Assembly (NCBI GenBank): GCA_026390115.1
Contig: JAPLGO010000024.1
Location: 1-64,000 of the forward strand
DNA: 64,000 nt
Direction: 5' to 3'
Source: Campylobacterales bacterium
GTDB taxonomy: Bacteria; Campylobacterota; Campylobacteria; Campylobacterales; Sulfurimonadaceae
Shown piece by piece: positions 52,453-61,285 of the stretch. Below the pieces are notes generated by a model that had not been told where the DNA came from, did no database searches, and was given only the letters and a program-made list of their open reading frames with translations. Position numbers and translations under genes: made by a program. How positions within the stretch are numbered: position 1 is the stretch's first letter; the number at the start of each line of letters is the position of its first letter.

Positions 52453-52947
52453 ATGTTTGTATCATCCTATAACACCTACATTCAGACAAATGCTTCTGAA
52501 AAAAGCGTAAAAAATAGAGAAAATTCTTCAAAAGAGAGTTCCTCTTTTAGCTCAAAACTGCTTGATTCACCAAAATTTGATTTACTCTTTACATCGGATT
52601 TGCCTGTTGACTATATCTATAAAGCAAAATCTTTCAACACAAAATTAGAGTTGCAAAGACAAGAAGAGGCACTTAAAAATCCCGAAAATGAGTTTGTCGC
52701 AAAATCTAAAGAGCTGACAAAAGAGTTTATGGGCAATAAAACTCTTCAAAATGCGAAAAGTGCCTATGAAGATAACTCAAAAATATTTTCACTCATCAGA
52801 AAACCGCATGCTCCGCTCGACCAAACGCCACAAACAGACTCAAGACTTCCGGCGAATGTACAACAGCTTCAAGAGCTGTATCTACGCAAAACGATGGTAA
52901 ATACCTACGCACAAAACGATAAATATTACAACATTACGGCTGCTTAA
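52453..52947 (+). CDS. unknown protein with Ser/Asn-rich N-terminus
   Basis: I do not recognise this 164-residue soluble protein. The first 45 residues are Ser/Asn/Lys-rich (MFVSSYNTYIQTNASEKSVKNRENSSK), likely disordered. The rest is helical, with a KAKSFNTKLELQRQEEALKNPENEFVAKSKELTKEFM stretch and a C-terminal PANVQQLQELYLRKTMVNTYAQ segment. It has no signal peptide and no cysteines. The composition resembles the sigma28-linked protein at 36284, but the sequences are not clearly homologous. It ends one base from the convergent ymdB-like gene. Confidence 0.65.
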   Translation: MFVSSYNTYIQTNASEKSVKNRENSSKESSSFSSKLLDSPKFDLLFTSDLPVDYIYKAKSFNTKLELQRQEEALKNPENEFVAKSKELTKEFMGNKTLQNAKSAYEDNSKIFSLIRKPHAPLDQTPQTDSRLPANVQQLQELYLRKTMVNTYAQNDKYYNITAA

Positions 52948-52948
52948 T

Positions 52949-53758
52949 CTACTCTTCTCTCCAAGCCTCGGTTTTCAAAACTTTTTTATCGTCAAAATAT
53001 TTTAGCTTAAAAGCATTCAAGCAACTGCCGTCACTAAAATCCATAATAGCCAACTGAAGTATTTTTTTGCATGACTTTGGAATGTCAAAATGCCCTTTTA
53101 TTCCGGTTAAAAACTGCTTGATAGGAATTTTTTCATCCATGCCTATCACATTATCCCTGCATCCGCTTAGCCCGATATCTGTAAGATAAGCTGTCCCTTT
53201 TACTATCTGAAAATCATCGGTTGAAACATGCGTATGTGTCCCGATAATTCCGCTTACTTTACCTTGTAATAACATCATCATGGCTCTTTTCTCGCTTGTA
53301 GCCTCTGCATGAAAATCTATAAATATATTTTTCACACCCTCCGCATGCAGCGATTCTACCGTCGTCAAAGCACATCTAAAAGCATTGTCCGTATAGGGCA
53401 TAGAGTAATGACCCATCAGATTAAGTACAGCTAACTTTTCGCCTGCTACTTCATAAACTTTACAGCCCGTTCCTGCAACCTCGGCAGGATAATTATGCGG
53501 TCTCAGTATCTCATGCGTACCAAAAAGTGCTATAACCTCTTTTTTATCCCAAGAATGATTTCCCCCGCTCATGCAGTCAACTCCACAAGCCAAAAGCTCA
53601 TCTGCATTTTTAATATTCACTCCAAATCCATGCGAAGCGTTCTCATAGTTTGCAATTACAAAATCCACTCCGTACTCTTCTCTGATTTTCTGCACATGCG
53701 CTCTCACCATCTCTCGCCCCGGTTTGCCGACTATATCGCCTATAAACATCACTCTCAT
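52949..53758 (-). CDS. YmdB-family metallophosphoesterase
   Basis: The 269-residue protein belongs to the YmdB (TIGR00282) family of di-iron phosphodiesterases active on cyclic nucleotides. Metal motifs seen are MFIGDIVGKPGRE, VIANYENASHGFG, SGGNHSWDKKEV, FIDFHAEATSEK and GTHTHVSTDD, covering the Asp, Asn, Glu, Asn-His and His-x-His ligands. In Bacillus, YmdB affects motility and biofilm genes; its role here is unknown. The start overlaps the mfd stop by 4 bases, so the two are co-translated. Confidence 0.92.
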   Translation of the reverse strand: MRVMFIGDIVGKPGREMVRAHVQKIREEYGVDFVIANYENASHGFGVNIKNADELLACGVDCMSGGNHSWDKKEVIALFGTHEILRPHNYPAEVAGTGCKVYEVAGEKLAVLNLMGHYSMPYTDNAFRCALTTVESLHAEGVKNIFIDFHAEATSEKRAMMMLLQGKVSGIIGTHTHVSTDDFQIVKGTAYLTDIGLSGCRDNVIGMDEKIPIKQFLTGIKGHFDIPKSCKKILQLAIMDFSDGSCLNAFKLKYFDDKKVLKTEAWREE

Positions 53759-56754
53759 ATTTTTACAGCACCTTTGGTTTGTTGTTTCTTAAAATAGGTA
53801 AGCGTCGCTTTTATAATGTCATCATCATCTTTAGAGTTTGATTTTATGCTCTCTTTTGTCTCGTTCATGTATGTAAATGTAATATTCTGCCCATAATTTG
53901 AGATGGATTTTATTCTATTCTCAAGACTTAAAAGTTTGATAACCATAAGCTCAAAAAACTGCTTTGTCGGAGTATCTAAAGTGCCGAATCTGTCGATTAC
54001 CTCCTCCTCTATCTCATATACCTCAACCACTTCCTCACACTGAGAAAGTCTTCTGTATATGTCTAATCGCAATCTGTCCTCTTTTACAATCTCATCAGAA
54101 ATATAAGCAGAAATAGTAAGCTTTATATCCACTTTGAGTTTCACTCTCTCCACCGTATTGCTCAGCACTTTTATAGCATCTTCGAGCATTCTGAGATAGA
54201 GTGAATAGCCGATATTTTTGATATGTCCGCTCTGTGCATCGCCTACCAGATTTCCGCCACCGCGAATCTCTAAATCGTGATACGCCAAAACAGAGCCGCT
54301 CCCCAAAAATGAGTTTGATTCGAGTGCCAACAATCTTTTTTTTGCCTCATCCGTAAGATTCTCTTTATTTTCAACTATGAAATAAGCAAAACCTTCTGCA
54401 TGTGCACGCCCTACTCTCCCACGCAATTGATGCAAATCCGCCATGCCGAATCTGTCCGCACCGTCAACTATTATGGTGTTTACATTAGGCATGTGGATTC
54501 CTGATTCTATGATGGAAGTCGCCAACATAAGGTCATATTTGCCCTCTTCAAACTTCAAAAGTTCCTCTTCCGTTTGCGTTGCCGAGATTTTTGAGTGAAG
54601 CATAACAACTCTGAGCTCAGGCAAAATTGCTTTGAGTTCGCCTAGTTTTATCGGCATGTGGTCTATGGAGTTGTGTACATAAAAAACCTGTCCGCCACGG
54701 CGAAGCTCCCTTAAAATAACTTCTTTGATGAGTTTCTCTTCATACTCTTTTACAAAGGTTCGCACAGGCTGTCTGTCACTTGGCGGAGTCAAAAGTTGGC
54801 TCATAGTTTTTATAGAACTCATCGCCTGATTGAGTGAACGAGGAATCGGTGTTGCACTCATGGAGAGAAGATGGACATTGTGGTAAAGCTCTTTTATCTT
54901 CTCTTTTTGCTTCACTCCAAACTTATGCTCCTCGTCGATGATGACGACACCCAGATTTTTAAACTCTAACCCAAAAAGAGAGTGTGTTCCTACAACTGCA
55001 TCCAACTCACCGCTTGCCAGAGCTTTAATGATATTGCTTTTATCTTTGGCACTTACAAATCTGTCAAGTTTTGAAATTTTTATGCCTACCTGCTCGAACC
55101 TCTCTCTGAGTGAGCGGTAGTGCTGTGCCGATAAAAGGGTCGTTGGAACAATAAGAGCCGATTGAAAACCCGACTTATAAGCTGCATAAATAGTATTCAT
55201 CGCTACTTCAGTTTTTCCAAAGCCCACATCACCGCTGAGGAGCCTATCCATGATATGCCCAGACTCCATTTGAGAGATAATCTCATCCACTGCTACGCGC
55301 TGGTCGTCCGTGTAGTCAAATCCTGAGAGTTTTTGAAACTCTTTTAGCTCACTTCTGTCAAGAATAATTTGAGGTGCTTTGATTAGGGCACGCGCCGCTG
55401 CCGTGTTTACGATAGCTCCCGCAATTTCAAAGAGTCGTTTTTTTACACTCTCTTTGAGCTTGGCAAAACTACCTTTTCCTAGCTTGTCCAAAACCGGAGT
55501 TGAACCTCCTGAAGCGATATAGCGGTCGATAAAATCTAAGTTCTCAACAGGGAGCAGAATCTTATCATCGCCGACATATTTGATGACGATAAAATCTTTC
55601 ACCCCGCCTAAAATCTCTGTCTGCTCAATTCCTTCAAAGATTCCCACACCGTAATCTTCATGTACGACATAATCACCGACTTTGAGGTCATCCAAGAGTA
55701 TGGCACTCTTTCTTCTTCGTCTCTTTTTCTCCGGTTTATTGAGTGATATTACCAGCTCATCTTTGGAAATAATATTTAAAATATAGGGTGCATACACTTT
55801 GTTTATATTTTGAAATTCATAGATACCGACCTGCTTCATGGAAGCTTCATTTGTTGCAATGATGGTTATCTTTTTCTCTTTATGAAATTTCAGGAGTGCA
55901 TCGGCATCCACGACCGACAACTCTTTATACTCCTCGGACTCTTTGAGAATTTCCAGGTTAAAACACTCTCTTGAGACTGCAGGATTGTTTATTCCGTACG
56001 CCTGTTTGAGAAGATTATCTAAATTTCTGCAAAGCACTACTTTTTTACCCTCTAAAAAGTTTGAACCGTTTTCATCAAGATACCAAAAGCCGAGAGATGC
56101 TACATCTTTGACCAAGGAGTCAAACTTAGAGTTTTGAACTCTCTCATTCAAGGCGTTAAAACCGGACTCATTGAGAGAGTAAAAGGCACTTGTAATCTCA
56201 ATGCTCTCAAGCTCCTCTTTAAGTGTTCTTTGCGACTCTAATTCAAAATATTTTATCTGCTCTATCTCATTATCAAAGAGCGAAATTCGTACAGGATTTT
56301 TAGCTGAGGGGGTAAAAATATCTATAATATCTCCGCGAAAAGAGATTTCACCTTCTACTTGCACCATGTCAACAAAGCTGTATCCCCAAAAAAGCATCTG
56401 CTCTTTAAATGTACCAAGTTCTATTGTCTGCCCAAACTCCAGCGAAGTGGATTGGAGCAGCTCCGCCTTTGGCATATGAAAAAGAAGCGTTTTGAGCGGT
56501 GCAATAACAAACGGTTTTTTCTTGGATGCATAGTAAATTCTAAGTTTAGAGAAGAGTTCATGCAACTCCTCTTTGTAGGAGCGCAAATCATCGCCAAAGG
56601 TTGGGCGAAAGTCCGGAAAAACAAGCACCTCTTCCTTAAAAAAGTGGGCAACGGTTGCAAGTTCTCCCGCTTCTTTGGCATCCTCGCAGATGAGGAGTTC
56701 AATATTTTTTGTTTTGCTTGTTTTAAAATATTCAAATAGAGAGCTTTGTGACAT
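53755..56754 (-). CDS. mfd: transcription-repair coupling factor Mfd
   Basis: Mfd removes stalled RNA polymerase and recruits UvrA. The 999-residue protein is shorter than E. coli Mfd (1148) but has all modules. There is a UvrB-like N-terminal region ([24 protein letters not shown]-type), an RNA-polymerase-interaction domain beginning near [20 protein letters not shown], and the RecG-like motor. The motor has [20 protein letters not shown] (Walker A), [11 protein letters not shown] (Walker B), [18 protein letters not shown] and the TRG-type [16 protein letters not shown]. The C-terminal regulatory domain follows. It is 12 bases downstream of the bactofilin gene. Confidence 0.97.
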   Translation of the reverse strand: MSQSSLFEYFKTSKTKNIELLICEDAKEAGELATVAHFFKEEVLVFPDFRPTFGDDLRSYKEELHELFSKLRIYYASKKKPFVIAPLKTLLFHMPKAELLQSTSLEFGQTIELGTFKEQMLFWGYSFVDMVQVEGEISFRGDIIDIFTPSAKNPVRISLFDNEIEQIKYFELESQRTLKEELESIEITSAFYSLNESGFNALNERVQNSKFDSLVKDVASLGFWYLDENGSNFLEGKKVVLCRNLDNLLKQAYGINNPAVSRECFNLEILKESEEYKELSVVDADALLKFHKEKKITIIATNEASMKQVGIYEFQNINKVYAPYILNIISKDELVISLNKPEKKRRRRKSAILLDDLKVGDYVVHEDYGVGIFEGIEQTEILGGVKDFIVIKYVGDDKILLPVENLDFIDRYIASGGSTPVLDKLGKGSFAKLKESVKKRLFEIAGAIVNTAAARALIKAPQIILDRSELKEFQKLSGFDYTDDQRVAVDEIISQMESGHIMDRLLSGDVGFGKTEVAMNTIYAAYKSGFQSALIVPTTLLSAQHYRSLRERFEQVGIKISKLDRFVSAKDKSNIIKALASGELDAVVGTHSLFGLEFKNLGVVIIDEEHKFGVKQKEKIKELYHNVHLLSMSATPIPRSLNQAMSSIKTMSQLLTPPSDRQPVRTFVKEYEEKLIKEVILRELRRGGQVFYVHNSIDHMPIKLGELKAILPELRVVMLHSKISATQTEEELLKFEEGKYDLMLATSIIESGIHMPNVNTIIVDGADRFGMADLHQLRGRVGRAHAEGFAYFIVENKENLTDEAKKRLLALESNSFLGSGSVLAYHDLEIRGGGNLVGDAQSGHIKNIGYSLYLRMLEDAIKVLSNTVERVKLKVDIKLTISAYISDEIVKEDRLRLDIYRRLSQCEEVVEVYEIEEEVIDRFGTLDTPTKQFFELMVIKLLSLENRIKSISNYGQNITFTYMNETKESIKSNSKDDDDIIKATLTYFKKQQTKGAVKI

Positions 56755-56766
56755 AATATTCCTAGA

Positions 56767-57213
56767 TTATATTTTCAGAGGTTCTGGTTCCGGTACTTCA
56801 ATGGATTGAAGCGTTTTTTTGTGGTTTGAAGAAAAAGTTGAAGCGGTCGCCTTCGTTTTTAAAATACTGTTTCCTTCAAAAATACCCTTCGACTCTATAA
56901 CCAATTCAGAGGATTCTATCGTTCCCTTCACCCTGCCGTCAGCTTTTATCTCAACATTATCGACATTTATCATGCCCTCTATAAAGCCTTGAATAACAAG
57001 ACGGGTTGCAAAAATATCCCCTTTAATACGCCCATGTTTACCAACCGTTACTTGAGAGCTAGAGTTTATAACCCCTTCAAACTCTCCATCCACATAAAGA
57101 TTACATGATAAATTCATCTCACCCTTTATGGATGAGCCGACAGTAATGATGGTTGTGCTTGAGTCGGGATTGGCACTTTGATGTGCGCTGTCGCTTTTAT
57201 TAAAGATTGCCAT
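56767..57213 (-). CDS. ccmA: bactofilin (CcmA-like polymer-forming cytoskeletal protein)
   Basis: The 148-residue protein has the bactofilin (DUF583) right-handed beta-helix. An unstructured N-terminus is followed by short repeats such as TIITVGSSIKGEMNLSCNLYVDGEFEG, QVTVGKHGRIKGDIFATRLVIQG and VEIKADGRVKGTIESSELVIESKG. In Helicobacter pylori the bactofilin CcmA is needed for helical cell shape and works with the M23 peptidase Csd1. The ATG lies 88 bases inside the upstream M23 gene. AAGGAGAAAG precedes it, so translation is tied to the peptidase. The curved or helical shape function is inferred from that pairing. Confidence 0.92.
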   Translation of the reverse strand: MAIFNKSDSAHQSANPDSSTTIITVGSSIKGEMNLSCNLYVDGEFEGVINSSSQVTVGKHGRIKGDIFATRLVIQGFIEGMINVDNVEIKADGRVKGTIESSELVIESKGIFEGNSILKTKATASTFSSNHKKTLQSIEVPEPEPLKI

Positions 57214-58070
57214 GGAATTTCTTTCTCCTTTTCAAATATTTCTTTATAATTAAGTGCATCCCATTTTATAAATAAAATCGGATTCACAACTCTTGCCATA
57301 AATTTCACTTCATAATGAAGATGAGGACCGCTTGTAAGTCCTGTATTGCCAGAATAAGCGAGTAAATCGCCTTTTTTAATAAACTGACCTGATTTTATCA
57401 CAATTTTATTTAAATGCGCAAAATATGTTTTGAATCCATAATTGTGTTGCAGTATCACAAGATTTCCGTATCCGCTTTTGCCATCAGACCCAGCAAATTC
57501 TACAATTCCATCCGCCGTGGCATGCACGGGGGTGTTTGAGTCCGCCTTCATGTCCGTTCCTGCATGGTACTCAACCTTTCCCGTGATAGGATGGATTCTT
57601 CTTCCAAAATCACCGCCAATTCCAGCGTATGGGACAGGTGAACCGCTTGGAATAAACTGTAAAAGCGTCGCCATGTCTTCGGAACTTAATTTTGCAATGT
57701 CAACTCTCTCTTGAAGGGTCATCTCTTCAACCGGGGCGAGTCCTATAAGAGTTTCTATATCGGAGAGTGATTGAGAAACTCTTTCTAACTCCTCTTTTTT
57801 CGTAAGAAGCGTTTCTAAAGTGGCATTCATATTTTCATTTAACTCTTTGTTTTTTAACTCTATCTCTTGATAATTTTTATGCATCGCTATGCGTTTGACA
57901 TCTATAGCGTCAACTTCATAGTTAAGATATAAAATTGTCATAACTGCAATAAAAGATATAGAAGCTAAAAATATTACCGCATAAAAAATTGCTTTTTTTA
58001 CAAAATTGTGCAGATTGTACTGTTGCATTCCATTATCGTCATGTATAGTAACGGTAAAGTGTGTGTTCAT
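57126..58070 (-). CDS. csd1: M23 (LytM) peptidoglycan endopeptidase, Csd1-like
   Basis: The 314-residue protein has one N-terminal membrane helix (AIFYAVIFLASISFIAVMTILYL), a coiled coil (about 60-130) and an M23 peptidase domain (about 160-275). Zinc ligands are intact: GRRIHPITG, EYHAGTDMKAD (HxxxD) and GPHLHYEVKF (HxH). Such enzymes cut peptide cross-bridges of the cell wall. The next gene is a bactofilin starting inside its 3' end, the arrangement of csd1-ccmA in H. pylori, where both are needed for cell curvature. It follows folC without a gap. Confidence 0.9.
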   Translation of the reverse strand: MNTHFTVTIHDDNGMQQYNLHNFVKKAIFYAVIFLASISFIAVMTILYLNYEVDAIDVKRIAMHKNYQEIELKNKELNENMNATLETLLTKKEELERVSQSLSDIETLIGLAPVEEMTLQERVDIAKLSSEDMATLLQFIPSGSPVPYAGIGGDFGRRIHPITGKVEYHAGTDMKADSNTPVHATADGIVEFAGSDGKSGYGNLVILQHNYGFKTYFAHLNKIVIKSGQFIKKGDLLAYSGNTGLTSGPHLHYEVKFMARVVNPILFIKWDALNYKEIFEKEKEIPWQSLIKATAHIKVPIPTQAQPSLLSAHP

Positions 58071-59210
58071 CTATAAACTCCTTAAAAACTGTTCAACAAC
58101 ACTAAAAGAGCCAAACACAAGGTAGCTGCTGTTTTGATCTATCTCTTTAAACGGTCTCTGTTTTATATCTAACTCCTTTATACATTTTTGAAGTTTTGCC
58201 TCATCCTCTATCCTCTCATCATGTACGGTTATAATCTCTACATGCTCTATAATCGGTTTTAAAATAGCAAGGATTTCTCTGTAATTTTTATCTCTGTAGC
58301 TGTTATAAACTAATATATATTTTTTAGGAGCCAGTGATTCTACTATGGAAGCTGCTGCGAGCGGATTATGCCCTACATCGATTAAAACATTTTCGCCTAT
58401 TTTTGTCAATCTTCCAAATAATTTTGAGTTGTTAAAATCTTCAATTTCGTATTTGAGCCCAAAAAAATTCAAAGCGGAGATACTCAGTTTTAAATTCTCT
58501 TTTAGATAAGAAAAAAGCGAGAGTTTTTTTGAAATCTCCTCTATTTTTTTCCTGTCTTCATTCTCTATTAGCATATCAACTCCATAAAACTTTGCACTTT
58601 TTTTAAGAGCGATTATTTGAGCGATGAGAGCGACCTCTCTATATTTTTGGTTTGCTACAATCACACTTTTTTGTATGGCATTTAACTTTGTTTTCGCAAT
58701 TTGCGTTATATCACTCCCCAAAAAAGCCTCATGATCATAGTCGATAGGAGTTACTAGGGTGAGGGATTTGTCAAACACGGCAGTCGCATCATGTTCTCCT
58801 CCAAGCCCAGCTTCAAGAACCACAAAATCACATCCTCTAAAAATCAGCATCGCAAGGAGTGTTGTATATTCAAAATAGCTGAGTGAATCCGAATCTGCTT
58901 TTGTTAGAATTGTTTGCAGTTTTTGATGCGTTTCTTCAACTGTTTCGTCACTAACATTTGCACCATCGAGCCATATTCTCTCATTGAATTTTAAAATATG
59001 AGGCGAAGTATAATGACCAGTTTTAAAGCCCAAAGAGTACAAGGCACTTGCCAAAAAACGACCCGTTGTTCCTTTGCCGTTTGTACCGATAACATGAATA
59101 ACTTTTGGAGCATCGAAAGAGGATTTTATCGCACCAAATACCCTTGGCATGCGAGTATAATCAATCTCTCTATAATAAAGGGGCTTCTTACTTAAAAACT
59201 CTTTTACCAC
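58071..59210 (-). CDS. folC: folylpolyglutamate/dihydrofolate synthase
   Basis: FolC adds glutamate to folates and forms dihydrofolate. The Mur-ligase fold shows VIHVIGTNGKGTTGRFLASAL (P-loop), TGHYTSPHILKFNERIWLDG, VLEAGLGGEHDATAVF and IDVGHNPLAA, matching FolC motifs. The track start at 59273 overlaps the GGDEF gene by 59 bases and adds 21 residues. The GTG at 59210 (VVKEFLSKKPLYYREIDY) lies 4 bases after that stop and agrees with other Campylobacterota FolC N-termini. I prefer it, but the ATG at 59246 or 59273 cannot be ruled out. Confidence 0.93.
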   Translation of the reverse strand: MVKEFLSKKPLYYREIDYTRMPRVFGAIKSSFDAPKVIHVIGTNGKGTTGRFLASALYSLGFKTGHYTSPHILKFNERIWLDGANVSDETVEETHQKLQTILTKADSDSLSYFEYTTLLAMLIFRGCDFVVLEAGLGGEHDATAVFDKSLTLVTPIDYDHEAFLGSDITQIAKTKLNAIQKSVIVANQKYREVALIAQIIALKKSAKFYGVDMLIENEDRKKIEEISKKLSLFSYLKENLKLSISALNFFGLKYEIEDFNNSKLFGRLTKIGENVLIDVGHNPLAAASIVESLAPKKYILVYNSYRDKNYREILAILKPIIEHVEIITVHDERIEDEAKLQKCIKELDIKQRPFKEIDQNSSYLVFGSFSVVEQFLRSL

Positions 59211-59214
59211 TGAT

Positions 59215-60765
59215 TTACTTCTTATAAGCAACTCTATTGCGTCCATCTTTTTTTGCAGAATATAAGTATTCATCGGCGGATTTTAGCGTAACATTGAGCG
59301 AAGAGTGTTGCTTACGCTCTGAAACACCGGCACTCACTGTTACCGAAATTCTTTGATCTCTATACATAAATTTTGCCTGTTCAACATGTTTTCTCACTTT
59401 TTCTGCAAAAATCACACCGCCCTCAGTATCTGTTTCACTCAGAATCGCCATAAACTCCTCTCCGCCGAATCGCCCTATAATATCCTCTATTCTGCCTTCT
59501 TGTTTGAGTATTTTTGCAAAAGCAAAGAGCACTGCATCGCCGGCATCATGTCCGAAAGTATCATTTACGGCTTTGAAGTAATCTATATCAAACATTACTA
59601 CAGAAAAATTATGCCCATACCGTTCAAACTCCGACTCTTTTATATTTATAAAATCATCCAAGGCTCTTTTATTGTAAAGCTTGGTTAGGAAATCCTCTTT
59701 GGACTCCTCTTGTGCAGTTTTTAACTCATTTTCTAACTGGTGAACTCGCTGACTTAATATTGAAATTTCTTCACTATGTCCCCGTAAATCACTGCTTAGA
59801 AGTTGAGTATTCTCTTCCAATGCCAAAGCTATCGTGAAGAGTTTTTTATGGGAAAGAGTAAAGTTTTTAGTAGATTCGCCGCTGTACGCTTCTAGCTCAT
59901 CCTTTATTTTTCTAATTTCTATTGTAGAGTTCTCAGATTTTTCAATCATGTCTATTAATCTTAAAGAAAGTTTGTCTAGTACACCGTCGATGGATTCAAC
60001 CATCTCTTTTAAACTATCTTTATCAAGTGCGATTCTTAGCGTAATAGCAGCTTTAATCTCATTTATAATACTCCCACTGCCCAAAACAGATGGATTATCT
60101 TTAATTTTTTTGCTTATATTCGCTATATCTTCATTAAAACTTGAGGCAATAGAAGGAACCAAAGATGAAACCAAGAGTGAGGAGATTTTTGCCAAATCTA
60201 AATTGTCAAATGTATCGGCAGCAGAAACGGCAGGTATTCTTAAATTTTCAATACTCTCTTTTAGGTTACCGCTATCCACTCTCCCTAAACTGCTTAATTT
60301 TTGCAAAAATGTATCATTATAGGTTGTAATAAAATTTATCCATAACTGTCTGAACTGCTCAATCTGAGCTATTGTCGGATTCTGAGCCAGCATCTCTATA
60401 CTTTTTTTAGCTAATTCAGATGCCTCTTTATTGTGCAACACCTCGACAACCTGTAGCACCCTTTTTGTAAACATAATTTGACCCTCAAGCATCTCTGCGC
60501 AGTGATGTTGGTTTGTTCTATTTAATTTGGAGATTAAAAAACGAACCAACTCATTCATGGTTGTAATTCTATACTGTGTCAACTCTTTTTGAAAATCTTT
60601 ATGGAGGGTTTGCGTGAATTTATCTAACTGATGGCAATCTTCTACTTTCATACCGGCTTTAGCAGCCTCTTTACAAAACGCTTCCGCATAAAAATCGGGC
60701 GTTAAAAGTTTGTTTTCTAACTCAAGTCTTTTAATACTGTTTTTTATAATACTTTGTATTGTCAT
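59215..60765 (-). CDS. GGDEF diguanylate cyclase with N-terminal helical domain
   Basis: The C-terminal GGDEF domain (about 355-515) contains KEDFLTKLYNKRALDDFI, FSVVMFDIDYFKAVNDTFGHDAGD, GRFGGEEFMAIL (active GGEEF) and VTVSAGVSER, all needed for c-di-GMP synthesis from GTP. No RxxD I-site is seen before the motif (EGRIEDIIG is close but not the standard place). The first 350 residues are helical, with coiled-coil segments and no recognised sensor. The track start adds 18 residues. The ATG at 60765 has AAGGAGTG eight bases upstream and is preferred. It lies between lptE-like and folC in one run. Confidence 0.93.
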   Translation of the reverse strand: MTIQSIIKNSIKRLELENKLLTPDFYAEAFCKEAAKAGMKVEDCHQLDKFTQTLHKDFQKELTQYRITTMNELVRFLISKLNRTNQHHCAEMLEGQIMFTKRVLQVVEVLHNKEASELAKKSIEMLAQNPTIAQIEQFRQLWINFITTYNDTFLQKLSSLGRVDSGNLKESIENLRIPAVSAADTFDNLDLAKISSLLVSSLVPSIASSFNEDIANISKKIKDNPSVLGSGSIINEIKAAITLRIALDKDSLKEMVESIDGVLDKLSLRLIDMIEKSENSTIEIRKIKDELEAYSGESTKNFTLSHKKLFTIALALEENTQLLSSDLRGHSEEISILSQRVHQLENELKTAQEESKEDFLTKLYNKRALDDFINIKESEFERYGHNFSVVMFDIDYFKAVNDTFGHDAGDAVLFAFAKILKQEGRIEDIIGRFGGEEFMAILSETDTEGGVIFAEKVRKHVEQAKFMYRDQRISVTVSAGVSERKQHSSLNVTLKSADEYLYSAKKDGRNRVAYKK

Positions 60766-60769
60766 CAAA

Positions 60770-61285
60770 TCACTCCTTTTTGTTATTTTCTCTTGCGCCA
60801 TCAGCCGAAACTTTTGCAATAAATGATTTTATAGCTTTTTCTGAACTAAATTTTATAGCATTAAATCTCTCTTGGTCGGTTAGAACCGCATTTGGACTGA
60901 CACTAAAATCATATGTTCCTTTCGTAGCATAATGTTTACTTAAACCGTTCTGCTCTTTTGTTATATTGAGCATAATAGTTGCTCTATATCCTACAACGAA
61001 ACCGTTGCTATTGTACTGGGTCGGAGAATAAAGAGGATTTGAGAGTTTTAAAATAAGGTGTGTTTGTGAGAGAGCACGACTAGTCACCGAAGCGTGAAAA
61101 ATCTCAATAATTGCAGCATCTACTGCATCTTTGATGATGACTGAGTTTTCCGGATCCTCATTAGAAATAATAACATTTGTACTTATCTTCTCACCAATTA
61201 CTTCACGGGCAAATTTAGAACTTGGCGTATATCCGCATGCCAAGAAAAGTGTAGCTATTAAAATAAAAATAGCAACTCTCATCAT
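60770..61285 (-). CDS. lptE: LptE-like LPS-assembly lipoprotein
   Basis: The 171-residue protein has a lipoprotein signal (VAIFILIATLFLACGYTPSS) and an alpha/beta domain. The NVIISNEDPENSVIIKDAVDAAIIEIF and YSPTQYNSNGFVVGYRATIMLNIT segments match the LptE/RlpB family, which plugs the LptD barrel for LPS export. Identity is weak, as usual for this family. It starts in the leuS stop (TAATGATG); the second ATG has the better spacing to AAAGGG. It lies in a leuS-lptE-GGDEF run; leuS-lptE neighbourhood is common in other Gram-negative bacteria. Confidence 0.82.
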   Translation of the reverse strand: MMRVAIFILIATLFLACGYTPSSKFAREVIGEKISTNVIISNEDPENSVIIKDAVDAAIIEIFHASVTSRALSQTHLILKLSNPLYSPTQYNSNGFVVGYRATIMLNITKEQNGLSKHYATKGTYDFSVSPNAVLTDQERFNAIKFSSEKAIKSFIAKVSADGARENNKKE

